NCBI GenBank assembly: GCA_016707705.1
Contig: JADJHD010000053.1
Location: 1-55,425 of the forward strand
DNA: 55,425 bases
DNA from: Bacteroidales bacterium
Lineage (GTDB): Bacteria > Bacteroidota > Bacteroidia > Bacteroidales > UBA4417
Direction: 5' to 3'
The stretch's first letter is position 1, and every line of letters begins with the position of its first letter. The notes under the pieces were generated by a model. It saw nothing but the letters and a program-made list of their open reading frames with translations, ran no database searches and was not told the DNA's origin. A program made the position numbers and the translations under genes. Below are positions 10,514-19,065 of the stretch, piece after piece.

Positions 10514-12133
10514 TTAATACTTTATCAACACCTCATTACCCTTTAGCCTGCGGATAGTAAGGCAGCCTCCACCGGAAAGAGATTCCCATGAATATCCTTC
10601 TCCATTCGCAGATTCTGATAATATTCTGCCACCAAGTATTACCTTCCCAGGCTTCTTGTTGAGGCGGATTTGCTCCACACCTTTTGAATCGTAGGTTTTA
10701 TAGTACATTCGGCTGAACGGACCAGTCTCACCATCCGGAATCTCCTTCTTAAATCTGCTGTCATAATCAGCTTCCTGGACAACCGATGTACTCGAAAGTA
10801 TATGATCTTCGGCAGGTGCAAGTTCGGGAAAAGCAGCCATCGCTCTCAGATAATGCCTCGCATAATCACCATAGCCATCGGTTAACCAGATTTCGATGGT
10901 GGGAAAGCGGTTCTTGCCGTCATCATCAACCATGTAGGTAGCCCAGATCAATTGCCGGAGCGCCAGATCATAGTTCTTCATGTCGCCACTCAACTTGCAA
11001 TAAAGCAATTCATCTGCACCCTGACGGGCAGTATGGCTGTTGCCCGGAACAGGAAAGCTGGACTGCTCATTTACAGCCAGCACTCCATATTTTTTCCATT
11101 CGTTATTTCCCAGATCATGATAAACCCAATCCATGATGCCTCGCACATCCTTCTGCCAGTTGGGGAAATAGGAAGGATGTTCCATGATGAATCGGGCAAA
11201 GGTCATGGCATTAATCTGCGTATCACTCCAGCCGGAAACATCCTCAAAGAATGGCCCCCAGCGATTATTCACAAGTGGAAATGCTTTCATCCAGACTAGG
11301 ATTTTATTGAAGGCATCTCCATAAGCCTTAGTATTGCCCGCATTCAGTTCCTGAAGAGAAAGAAACAGTGAGAGTGTGGGGGCCCAGTTACTGGTGTAGC
11401 AACTTTGTCCGGTGGAAGTAGTATCGGAAATACTTGCTGTAAAAGTCCCGACCTTTCCTGTGACCGCATGCACCTTGAAGGGCATGGGTGAATGAAGGGA
11501 ATCACCGTTTTTTGTGTGATTGGCAAGGGTGTTGGCAATTTTTATGGCTGCATCCAGATAAACCCTTTGATCAGTCAGTTTGTAAAGGTTTACCAATTCA
11601 TAACCGAAGGAGCCGGCCTTATCAGGTTGGGTGTACCCCTTCCCTATCACCATGTCCCCATCGTAAATACCAGAGTATATCAGACAATTGTAGGGATATG
11701 GAATATCAGGCCAAAAGGCATTTTCAGGACTCAGGCTATGCGAAAGATAGTAATCAGCCATAAACCGCATATTGGTTTTCACAGCCTCGTTTCCTGAATA
11801 GGCATAAAGCATCCTCCAAGCCGAAAGGGCCATTTGAATCTGATCTCCCCCAATACCACGGCGATCGTTGAAGTTCTCTTCCCAAACCTGATGATTCATA
11901 TAATAAGGAAGTCCGTTGGGGTCAGTCCGCATTTTATCCCAGAAATTCCAGACCAGATTGATGCAATGATCGAAGGAAACTGCATTGTCAGGATTATACC
12001 AGGGAACAATCATTCCCTTTGCATCTGTTTGAATATCATGATAAATGAGGTTCTCCTGTGCAAAACCATTCAAGCTGGCAATTAAGGAAAGGGACAGAAT
12101 GAAGAATATCTTCCGGGCATTTGAATTCCACAT
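10514..12133 (-). CDS. Secreted alpha/alpha-barrel glycosidase-like protein, 539 aa
   Basis: A signal peptide (KIFFILSLSLIASLNGFA-QE) is followed by repeated helical hairpins typical of (alpha/alpha)6 toroids: GGDQIQMALSAWRMLYAY, MRFMADYYLSHS, FGYELVNLYKLTDQRVYLDA, WAPTLSLFLSL and WGPFFEDVSGWSDTQINAM. Conserved-looking aromatic and acidic residues line these hairpins, as in glycoside hydrolases, epimerases and lyases of this fold. The C-terminal 80 residues form a small beta domain (GKVILGGRILSESANGEGYSW). No T9SS tail is present. I do not recognise the exact family, so the activity is unassigned. It faces the PD40 gene across a terminator and is preceded by a -7 promoter box. Confidence 0.6.
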   Translation of the reverse strand: MWNSNARKIFFILSLSLIASLNGFAQENLIYHDIQTDAKGMIVPWYNPDNAVSFDHCINLVWNFWDKMRTDPNGLPYYMNHQVWEENFNDRRGIGGDQIQMALSAWRMLYAYSGNEAVKTNMRFMADYYLSHSLSPENAFWPDIPYPYNCLIYSGIYDGDMVIGKGYTQPDKAGSFGYELVNLYKLTDQRVYLDAAIKIANTLANHTKNGDSLHSPMPFKVHAVTGKVGTFTASISDTTSTGQSCYTSNWAPTLSLFLSLQELNAGNTKAYGDAFNKILVWMKAFPLVNNRWGPFFEDVSGWSDTQINAMTFARFIMEHPSYFPNWQKDVRGIMDWVYHDLGNNEWKKYGVLAVNEQSSFPVPGNSHTARQGADELLYCKLSGDMKNYDLALRQLIWATYMVDDDGKNRFPTIEIWLTDGYGDYARHYLRAMAAFPELAPAEDHILSSTSVVQEADYDSRFKKEIPDGETGPFSRMYYKTYDSKGVEQIRLNKKPGKVILGGRILSESANGEGYSWESLSGGGCLTIRRLKGNEVLIKY

Positions 12134-12155
12134 ATGTTAGAAATATCAATTTGTG

Positions 12156-12163
12156 CAAAGATA
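12156..12163 (-). promoter_or_regulatory. -7 box (TATCTTTG) for the alpha/alpha-barrel gene
   Basis: On the minus strand TATCTTTG matches TAnnTTTG 22 nt upstream of the ATG at 12133. No TTTG is visible at the expected -33 distance, so the promoter is incomplete. Confidence 0.4.
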
Positions 12164-12290
12164 GGAATGAGGGGAGGAAGTATTATAGTGATGGTTTATA
12201 TGTTTGCTAAAGAAAAGTATCATATGGCTCCACAATTACTTATCCTCGGTAACATAAATTTTCACTCAAAAAGTCAGAGTTATTGAGTTT

Positions 12291-12342
12291 ATTTAACTTT
12301 AGTGGCCTTAAAGTTAAATTAAGCATGTTGCAATTTAACTTT
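12291..12342. promoter_or_regulatory. Three copies of ATTTAACTTT: candidate operator
   Basis: ATTTAACTTTA (12291-12301) and its perfect inverse TAAAGTTAAAT (12309-12319) form an 11-bp inverted repeat with a 7-nt spacer. A third direct copy, ATTTAACTTT, lies at 12333-12342. They sit in the 400-nt gap between the divergent alpha/alpha-barrel gene and trhO. The regular arrangement suggests a regulator-binding site; the regulator is unknown. The rest of the gap (12164-12533) shows nothing else. Confidence 0.45.
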
Positions 12343-12533
12343 CCTTAAATATTGAGTCTACGCTTCAATATAACAATAAGCAATTTTTTCGGCTATAGGT
12401 TTGGGGAAAAACAATAACTATCGTTGAAGGAAATTTAGATCTTGCAAAATCTAACCAAAGTAATTGAAGTGGGATACTTTTAAAATCAAACATTTCACAT
12501 TTTTTCGTGTTTGAAGGGGATTAATTCTTATCA

Positions 12534-13649
12534 ATGCAGGAAGAAACAAAATTGAACACAAGGCAAATCGTTAAAAAGCCTTTACTTGTTAACAGGGTTG
12601 GGAAGAAAGAACTCAGGGAAAGGCTGAACAATGAACCCTTTAAGAGGAAGACCTTTTCCTTTTACAGATATGTTAGCATTGAAGATCCGCAGTCATTCCG
12701 CGATAAGCTTTATGAAGAATGGTCAGAACTTGGCTGCTTTGGAAGAATTTACATTGCAAGGGAAGGCATCAATGCACAGATGAGTATTCCCGAACATAAT
12801 GCTGATGCTTTTCTCGCAAAACTTGACACAACTCCCGGCTTATCTGATATGCCTATTAAATGGGCTCTTGTGGATGACGGTAAATCATTTTACAAGCTTA
12901 CAATCAAGGTTCGGCCAAAAATCGTTGCCGACGGATTGGAAGCAGGAAGCTATGACCTTTCCAGGGTTGGAAAGCATCTTACTGCTCTGGAATTTCATAA
13001 TCAGATGGATGATCCCGGAACTTTGGTTATCGATATGCGCAATCATTATGAAAGTGAGATCGGCAAGTTTGAAAATGCGGTTTGTCCGGATGCAGATACA
13101 TTCAAGGATGCCATTCAAATGGTAATCAGGGATCATGAAGCAGATAAGGACAAAAAAGTCCTGCTTTACTGCACCGGAGGCATCAGGTGTGAGAAGGCAA
13201 GTTCATTCCTGATTCATCATGGTTTCAGTGATGTTTCGCAGTTGTATGGTGGGATTATCGAATACGGACAACAGATTAAGCATCTGGGACTGCCATCGAA
13301 GTTTATCGGAAAAAACTTTGTTTTTGATGAAAGGCTGGGTGAAACCGTTGATGGACAGGTAATTTCTCATTGCCATCAATGCGGAGCTGCAGCGGATACG
13401 CATACCAACTGCGCCAACAATGACTGCCATCTGCTCTTTATTCAATGTCCCGAATGTGCCTCAAAATATAGTGGCTGTTGCTCTCCGGAATGCAGGGATA
13501 TCCTGGAATTACCTGTTGAGCAACGTATGGAATTAAGGACTGCCAATCATTTCAGGTATTCGCAAAGCAAGATTTACAATAGCCGTCAGGCTCCCAGTTT
13601 GCTGCATTACCGCAAACAACAGGAAACAATGCTTCAGGGAAATGGATAA
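12534..13649 (+). CDS. tRNA uridine(34) hydroxylase TrhO (rhodanese family)
   Basis: TrhO hydroxylates U34 of tRNAs to 5-hydroxyuridine, the precursor of (m)cmo5U wobble modifications, using oxygen. The 371-aa product has the UPF0176/YceA architecture: an N-terminal acylphosphatase-like domain (about 40-130, FSFYRYVSIEDP...REGINAQMSIP), a rhodanese domain (about 150-260) with active loop YCTGGIRC (residues 212-219, catalytic Cys213), and a C-terminal Cys-rich segment (CHQCGAAADTH...CPECASKYSGCCSPEC) expected to bind metal. Length and order match the family. The final codons overlap the start of the dus gene by 8 nt, so the two tRNA-modifying enzymes are translationally coupled. Confidence 0.93.
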   Translation: MQEETKLNTRQIVKKPLLVNRVGKKELRERLNNEPFKRKTFSFYRYVSIEDPQSFRDKLYEEWSELGCFGRIYIAREGINAQMSIPEHNADAFLAKLDTTPGLSDMPIKWALVDDGKSFYKLTIKVRPKIVADGLEAGSYDLSRVGKHLTALEFHNQMDDPGTLVIDMRNHYESEIGKFENAVCPDADTFKDAIQMVIRDHEADKDKKVLLYCTGGIRCEKASSFLIHHGFSDVSQLYGGIIEYGQQIKHLGLPSKFIGKNFVFDERLGETVDGQVISHCHQCGAAADTHTNCANNDCHLLFIQCPECASKYSGCCSPECRDILELPVEQRMELRTANHFRYSQSKIYNSRQAPSLLHYRKQQETMLQGNG

Positions 13650-14667
13650 TTTCTGGCAAAGTCTGCCCAAGCCCCTGTTGGTTCTGGCTCCCATGGAAGA
13701 TGTCACTGATACTGTCTTCAGGGAGGTAGTGCTTTCGGCATCTGCTCCGGGGGCTTTAAATGTTATGTTTACTGAGTTTACCTCCACCGATGGATTATGT
13801 CATGAAAAGGGTCGGGAAAAAGTGAGCCAGCGATTGAAGGTGAACAAAAGTGAGCTGGACAGACTAAAAGCCGGAAATATCAAACTGGTTGCGCAGATTT
13901 GGGGGGATAATCCGGAAAATTTCAGAAAAAGTGCTCAATTGATTACTGAAATGCAGCTTTTCGACGGCATTGACATCAATATGGGTTGTCCGGTGAACAA
14001 GGTAGTAAAGCATAAAAGCTGCTCAGCACTAATCAATTATCCTGATCTGGCTAAGGAGATTATTTATGCCACTGCCGAATCCACTGATTTACCTGTTTCG
14101 GTCAAGACCAGGATCGGATTCAACCAAATTATTACAGAGGAATGGATTGGTCATGTGCTGGAAACCAAACCAAAGGCGATAACCATTCATGCTCGTACCC
14201 GAAAGATGATGTCTGAAGGACCGGCATTATGGGATGAGATCGGAAAAGCGGTTGAATTGCGGAATCAACTTAATCCCGGGACTGTCATCATTGGCAACGG
14301 AGATGTTTCCAGCTATGGGGATGCGTTGGAGAAGGCTGAAAAATATGGAGTTGATGGCGCAATGGTTGGGACGGGTATCTTCAGGAATCCATGGCTTTTC
14401 AACCAGATTGCTCCGGAAATAACCATAGCAGACCGGATTGAACTGATGCGTTTTCACATCAGTCTGTATCGCGATACCTGGGGTGGAAGCAAGGACTACA
14501 ATGTACTGAAACGCTTCTTTAAAATCTATCTCAATGGCTTTGCCGGGGCGGCGCATTGGCGGGATCAGTTTATGCGGGCACTCAATTTTGATGAATCTTT
14601 GGAGTTGCTATGCAATATGCAAAATGAATTCCGAATGAAGGAATATATAACTGCTGATAGATATTAA
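13642..14667 (+). CDS. tRNA-dihydrouridine synthase (Dus family)
   Basis: An FMN enzyme that reduces uridines in the tRNA D loop to dihydrouridine. The 341-aa TIM-barrel protein shows LVLAPMEDVTDTVFR at the start, the catalytic-cysteine motif NMGCPVNKVVKHKSC (about 112-126), a KTRIGF motif and FMN-phosphate-binding HARTRKMMSEG and GNGDV. It is distinct from the DusB encoded at 38.6 kb, with different spacing and no GAGAALL motif, so this genome has at least two Dus paralogues; a DusC-like role is possible. It overlaps trhO by 8 nt and is convergent with the AbiE toxin gene, whose stop lies 9 nt away. Confidence 0.88.
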   Translation: MDNFWQSLPKPLLVLAPMEDVTDTVFREVVLSASAPGALNVMFTEFTSTDGLCHEKGREKVSQRLKVNKSELDRLKAGNIKLVAQIWGDNPENFRKSAQLITEMQLFDGIDINMGCPVNKVVKHKSCSALINYPDLAKEIIYATAESTDLPVSVKTRIGFNQIITEEWIGHVLETKPKAITIHARTRKMMSEGPALWDEIGKAVELRNQLNPGTVIIGNGDVSSYGDALEKAEKYGVDGAMVGTGIFRNPWLFNQIAPEITIADRIELMRFHISLYRDTWGGSKDYNVLKRFFKIYLNGFAGAAHWRDQFMRALNFDESLELLCNMQNEFRMKEYITADRY

Positions 14668-14675
14668 TTTCAGCT

Positions 14676-15466
14676 TCAAATCTTATTAATAAGTCTCGTT
14701 TTTACCAGTTCATAAGCTTTCTGCTGGTCATATTCAATTCCTGGTCGAAGAACAGATTGAATATCAGAATTGAATTCTTTTTCCAACATTTTTTCATCCA
14801 AATTTGAGCTGAATATTTTTGATGTGGGAGAATGGCTGGCTGAGAAGCTCATGTATTCTCTGTAGCACTTTAGAATGTCTTCAATATTTGTAGGATGATT
14901 TGTTAATGCCCAATACAAGTCAAACAGATCCCTTCCTTTTCTCCTCTGATACAGAGCTCGGAGTTTTGTCCCGAGAAGTTCTTCCAAAGAGTAGCTAATT
15001 ATTTCACAATTTCCGGAAAACCAGGAGTTTTCCATTTCAAATGGAAGCTCTTTCAATCCAAAAACATTAAAATGTTCACGGGTATTGATTTCTATTTTTA
15101 ATCTCATGTTGATTACCGGCTGGATTTCTGTCTCGAAGCGGTAAAGAATTGTATTGTTGTGGATATGCTGCTTAACCGTTCGCTTTGTTCCAAGAAAAGA
15201 AAGCTTTTCACGAATCCGTTTTAGCACCGGACTTATAGGTCCATTTTCAATCTGAACAAGGTCGATATCCTCAGAATATCTTGACTGTGGTTTGAGGTAA
15301 AGTTTATGAAGGGCTGTTCCACCACGAAATGCCAAAGATTTTCTAATCAACTCATCAGAAAATAGCTCAATCAGGGATCGTTCGATTATGAGATCCTGCT
15401 CCAGTTGAGAGTTTTCGGGCCAGGAGAAAACTGCTTCCATTCTTCAATGAATCTTCTTGGTATCAT
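14676..15466 (-). CDS. AbiEii nucleotidyltransferase toxin, N-terminal frameshift
   Basis: AbiEii toxins are type IV-like nucleotidyltransferases that block growth, including by modifying tRNA in related systems. The motifs are clear: LAFRGGTALHKLYL and YSEDIDLV (GS-x10-DxD-type catalytic centre), then a C-terminal LLGTKLRALYQRRKGRDLFDLYWAL. The continuous frame starts at 15440, but the family start lies at 15466. There ATG overlaps the antitoxin stop (ATGA) and encodes MIPRRFIEEWKQFSP, which matches the usual AbiEii N terminus and joins WPENSQLEQDLI after adding one base near 15420. The break is either a sequencing deletion or a real inactivating change. Internal initiation at 15440 would give a shorter protein. 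Confidence 0.82.
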
Positions 15467-16272
15467 TGCTCAAAAACAATTTCAGCATTTACAATTATTT
15501 TCCACTTCGGATTAGTTACTCCTTCAATCTTTTTGCCAGGAATGAGAGGAATTTGAAATGTTAATCTTTCAGCCAAGACTTTTGATAATGAATTGCTTAA
15601 CTTATCGTTGTGACAGATCATGTCCAGAATATAACCCAAGCGCTGAATTGCTGCCGTCTGAGAGTAACGACTGGCTACCGAAGCCAGTTTTCCAGGCTTG
15701 ATTACCTCAATTAATTCACTTAGAATAGTTATGACTCTGCTTAACCCTATTGAATTAATATAGTAGAAGAAGTCAAGTGCAGTAAGTTCAGGAGAAGAAA
15801 CATTGATATATCCGGCATCTGTTTTTATTTTCTGTATGTCCTGTTCCTCCCATTCAATCTTTGTGTAAAAATGTACCTTGAGCTTATCGTTATTAATAGC
15901 ACGAAGAGCTGGCCTATTGGTTATAACAGAAGATTCCATTGGTTGTTGATGTGCCGCTCCATGTAATGAGGCAGCTGAAGCAAGGCCTATATAGTACCGG
16001 TGATTCAAGGACTTCATCATATCATCTATAAATAAGGATAGAGGAATCATTCCCCGGATTGCATATTCAGGAGGTATGATTGCATAGTATTCCTTGCGAA
16101 CCTGCTCTATTTTCTTCTTCTTTTTCAGCCTGAAGAGATTTTGATTTAGGGCTTTGTCCGATTGATCATCAAATTTTTTCTTCAGTTCATCCCAGGAAAA
16201 TGCATAACGACCTTTAGCCCTTAATGAATTCAGGTAATTCTCCAGATAATTATAAGTCCCTTTACCTTCCAT
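15463..16272 (-). CDS. AbiEi family antitoxin
   Basis: A 269-aa partner of the AbiEii toxin. The N-terminal winged helix-turn-helix (YAFSWDELKKKFDDQSDKAL, NQNLFRLKKKKKIEQVR) binds DNA for autoregulation. The C-terminal domain (from about residue 80, YYIGLASAASLHGAAHQQ...) neutralises toxicity in characterised members. The gene is first in the operon and its stop overlaps the toxin start by 4 nt, the usual abiE layout. A -7 promoter box and a 7+7-bp palindrome lie directly upstream, fitting self-repression. The pair sits between housekeeping tRNA-modification genes and the PUL, consistent with a mobile defence cassette, but no integrase or flanking repeats are seen. Confidence 0.87.
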   Translation of the reverse strand: MEGKGTYNYLENYLNSLRAKGRYAFSWDELKKKFDDQSDKALNQNLFRLKKKKKIEQVRKEYYAIIPPEYAIRGMIPLSLFIDDMMKSLNHRYYIGLASAASLHGAAHQQPMESSVITNRPALRAINNDKLKVHFYTKIEWEEQDIQKIKTDAGYINVSSPELTALDFFYYINSIGLSRVITILSELIEVIKPGKLASVASRYSQTAAIQRLGYILDMICHNDKLSNSLSKVLAERLTFQIPLIPGKKIEGVTNPKWKIIVNAEIVFEQ

Positions 16273-16295
16273 GATATTGTTATTGTTTGCTATTT

Positions 16296-16376
16296 TACTA
16301 CATATTTTGTAGTATATTGCAAATATAATATATATTTCATCAAATTGATATTGTAATATTTAAATTTGAATATCAA
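16296..16376 (-). promoter_or_regulatory. abiE promoter and palindromic operator
   Basis: On the minus strand TATATTTG (plus-strand CAAATATA, 16320-16327) is a consensus -7 box. Just downstream, where transcription should start, is the perfect inverted repeat TACTACA-N5-TGTAGTA (16296-16314), placed to block RNA polymerase when AbiEi binds. A second inverted repeat, TTGATATT...AATATCAA (16345-16376), lies upstream. Negative autoregulation through inverted repeats is known for AbiEi proteins; its operation here is inferred. Confidence 0.55.
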
Positions 16377-16637
16377 CAACATACGAATAAGGTATCTTAA
16401 TCTGGAATTTCTAATGCGATTTCAGATGAGATTATTCGAAATTATCCCAAAAAGTCATAATAACCTGCACTCTTCATGCCAATAATAGAAATTCTTTGAT
16501 TTAAATATTCAATACCCTTCCAATTTTCCATAGAGTCAGGCTGGCAAAGACAAAATTTAATAATTGTATTTTTCATCCACTTCATATCTTGCTCTATACC
16601 AATGTACTATGTTTGATTCAATCTTTTTTTTTGCCTT
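16377..16637. other. Intergenic, no gene seen
   Basis: AT-rich DNA between the abiE promoter and the promoter of the T9SS-tailed protein. No open frame or structure of note. Confidence 0.4.
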
Positions 16638-16671
16638 TTTGTAGCAAAGCCTCAAAATGATTGTACATTTG
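16638..16671 (+). promoter_or_regulatory. Promoter (TTTG / TACATTTG)
   Basis: TTTG at 16638-16641 and TACATTTG at 16664-16671, 22 nt apart, match the Bacteroidota consensus. They lie 57 nt upstream of the ATG at 16729. Confidence 0.5.
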
Positions 16672-16728
16672 GAATTGACAATAGTATGTCTGAACATTCG
16701 TACAAAGTAACATTAATCAGAATCCGTC

Positions 16729-17602
16729 ATGAAAAGAACATTTACACTTAATCCTTTTAAGGGAAGCAAGAAATCAACGATTTTGGCAGTTGCCATTCTA
16801 TCGTTTCTAACAGCAGTCATTTTTATTGGCTGCTACCAGTTCAGGGTAATCCACCAGCCAACCGACGGCTATACAAACAGTTACTTTGATGTTCCCATTG
16901 TCTGCGAACGCGATAACGACCCGGGTCTGGGTGATGATGAGTGGGCAAATACCCTGCAGAATATTGGTCTCTTTGGAGTAATGGTTCCTGATGGCTGGAC
17001 AGTAAAGGACAGCATAGCTTATACTATCATCTCAAAAGATCCTTCACTCAACAATACCGGTTTCCTGGTATTTAGCATGGCTCATACCAAAACCTTGAGG
17101 GATTCTATTCCTCCAACAGCAGGCTACCATTGGTGGGGAGCCATCACTGACCGCGTTGCTGAACTTACCCAGCTTGACAGCTTCTATTTCACTCCGCGCA
17201 TTAAGACCGACGGCAAGGTTGGCACATTCTTCCTGAGGTATGCTGTTGGCGACAAAGACTATTGGGACAGAAATCCTGCTGATCGCTTCAATTATGGTGG
17301 TGGCCTTTCAGATCCCATCAGCATTAACATCACCAGCAACGTTGGAGTATCAGAACTGCTGAGCAAAGCAAATGTTTCATTGTTCCCAAATCCTACTGAA
17401 GGCAATCTTCATGTAAATCTGAACGGATACAAATCAAGTTATCCAGATGAACATCTACAATGCAGCTGGTAAGCTTGTGAAATCTGATGAGATCCTGAAA
17501 GCGTCCAACGAATACGATCTTTCGAACCTTCCTAAGGGCGTTTATGTAGTAGAACTCAGGAATGGAAATAACAAATCCAGTTCAAGGATAGTCCTTAAAT
17601 AA
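16729..17602 (+). CDS. T9SS-sorted exported protein of unknown function, 3' frameshift
   Basis: The N terminus is basic, then hydrophobic (STILAVAILSFLTAVIFIGC), giving a lipobox-like FIGC. The body (about 38-215) is beta-rich, with HQPTDGYTNSYFDVPIVCERD and FGVMVPDGWTVKDSIAYT, a type of domain often found on exported proteins near SusCD loci. The C terminus is a type A sorting domain (VSLFPNPTEGNLHVNL). The frame breaks at about 17440 (one extra C in TTATCCAG). Beyond it reads QMNIYNAAGKLVKS ... GVYVVELRNGN ... IVLK, stop at 17602, restoring about 290 aa. A lipobox plus a T9SS tail is an odd combination. It is probably co-transcribed with the propeller gene that follows. Confidence 0.65.
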
Positions 17603-17617
17603 TCTTCCGGCTTTTAC

Positions 17618-17657
17618 GGTTGCTGACATCTGTTCATTTTTGCAGATGTCCGCAACC
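17618..17657 (+). terminator. Strong intergenic hairpin
   Basis: GGTTGCTGACATCTG (17618-17632) pairs with CAGATGTCCGCAACC (17643-17657), 14 of 15 bp, around a 10-nt loop. No U-run follows on the plus strand. It lies 15 nt after one stop codon and 12 nt before the next start. It may be a processing, stability or attenuation element rather than a full terminator. Confidence 0.55.
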
Positions 17658-17668
17658 TTACTTATCCC

Positions 17669-19019
17669 ATGTCCATGAAAAAAACCATCCTGCTGCTTCC
17701 GGCATTGCTGCTTGTATTGTGCAACCAGCTTTATTCTCAGGTGCATTCAGATTCAGCCTTTAATAGTCAGCTGCGAAAGTTTAATGGCGGCTGGATTGCC
17801 GGCGACGCCACATTCTCAATTGCCCTCCCTGATCACAGGACGCTATGGCTGTTTGGTGACAGCTTTATCGGGACAGTAAATCCGGATAGTTCAATTGTCG
17901 GGGGATCGCACTTCATCAGGAATTGTGCAGTAATTCAGGATGGAGATTCTATGAGGTCTCTGCATGGCGGCACTTTTGCCAATCCAACAGATTTCCTTAC
18001 CTCACCGCAACCGGATTCAGTATGGTACTGGCCGGAACATGGATTGGTTGAAAACGACACCCTGAAGATTTTCTTCTCTGAATTCATCATTACTACAGGC
18101 ACTCCAGGTTTCAACTTCAAATACACTGCAGCCTACCTTGCCAACTTTACCTATCCGGGAATAGAATACATCAGCAAGACAAAACTGCCCTATTACGAAC
18201 ACAATAAGGTGTGTTACGGAAATAGCATCATGACTGAAAATGGATATAACTATATCTATGGCAGAAAAGAAACAGATACTGTTTATCATATTCCATACCC
18301 TCATGTGGCCCGTGTACCGGTAGGAAATCTGCTTGCCCCCTGGGAGTTTTTCAATGGCAGCAGCTGGTCCGACGACCCAACCGTTTCCTTTAAAATCGGG
18401 AATGTAGCAGTATCACAGCAGTATGGGTTTTTCAAGCAAGATGGTAAATATGTGCTTATCTCACAGGACATTTGGCTTTCTCCCAAGATATTCTCCTTCA
18501 CATGCGTCACACCATCCGGCCCCCTGAATAACAAAACACTATTGTATTCAACACCAATCCTCTATCCGACCACCTTTACCTACAATGCATTCCCCCACAC
18601 ACAGTTCACCGAAAACAACGAACTGCTGATATCCTATAATACCAATGGGGATTTCTGGTCGATATTCAATAATGTTGAAATCTACAGGCCCATGTTCATC
18701 AGGGTTCCATTACACATGATTGATACATCCTTTGCCACAGGCCTAAATGAACAGCCGGAAATCAGGAAGGGACCTTTAAAAATTTTTCAAAATACGCCCA
18801 ATCCCGTTGAGGATTTCACACAGGTTAAACTTCAGCTCGAAAAGATGCAATATGTGAGTCTGGAGTTAAAGGATATGAGCGGAAGAAATATTCAGTCATT
18901 TGTGAATGAAGTACTTGAACCCGGAATACATACTATCGCTCTTGATCTTCAAAATCTCAAAAGCGGACTTCTATTGTTACGGATCGGGCAGCCAATACCT
19001 GAAACTTATTAAAAACTGA
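17669..19019 (+). CDS. DUF4185/DUF5005-like beta-propeller protein with T9SS tail, 3' frameshift
   Basis: A signal peptide (KTILLLPALLLVLCNQLYSQ) precedes a five-bladed-propeller-type domain of about 350 aa. Its hallmarks are GGWIAGDATFSIALPDHRTL, LWLFGDSFIG, VWYWPEHGLVENDTLKIFF, APWEFFNGSSW and NELLISYNTN. DUF4185 members include endo-D-arabinanases (GH183), so glycan cleavage is plausible but unproven. A type A sorting domain follows (IFQNTPNPVEDFTQVKL...). The frame breaks near 18985; the next frame ends SQYLKLIKN-stop at 19019, the expected sorting-domain end. A paralogue without the tail is encoded at 28.6 kb. The gene probably belongs to the adjacent PUL. Confidence 0.7.
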
Positions 19020-19065
19020 TATCAGGATTAATTTCTTGTTCTATCGCCTACGAAATTAAGAGTAT

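Noticed and set aside
14676..16272. AbiE cassette as part of a larger defence island or prophage
   Set aside because: Neighbours on both sides are tRNA-modification and exported-protein genes. No integrase, attachment repeat or other defence gene is visible.
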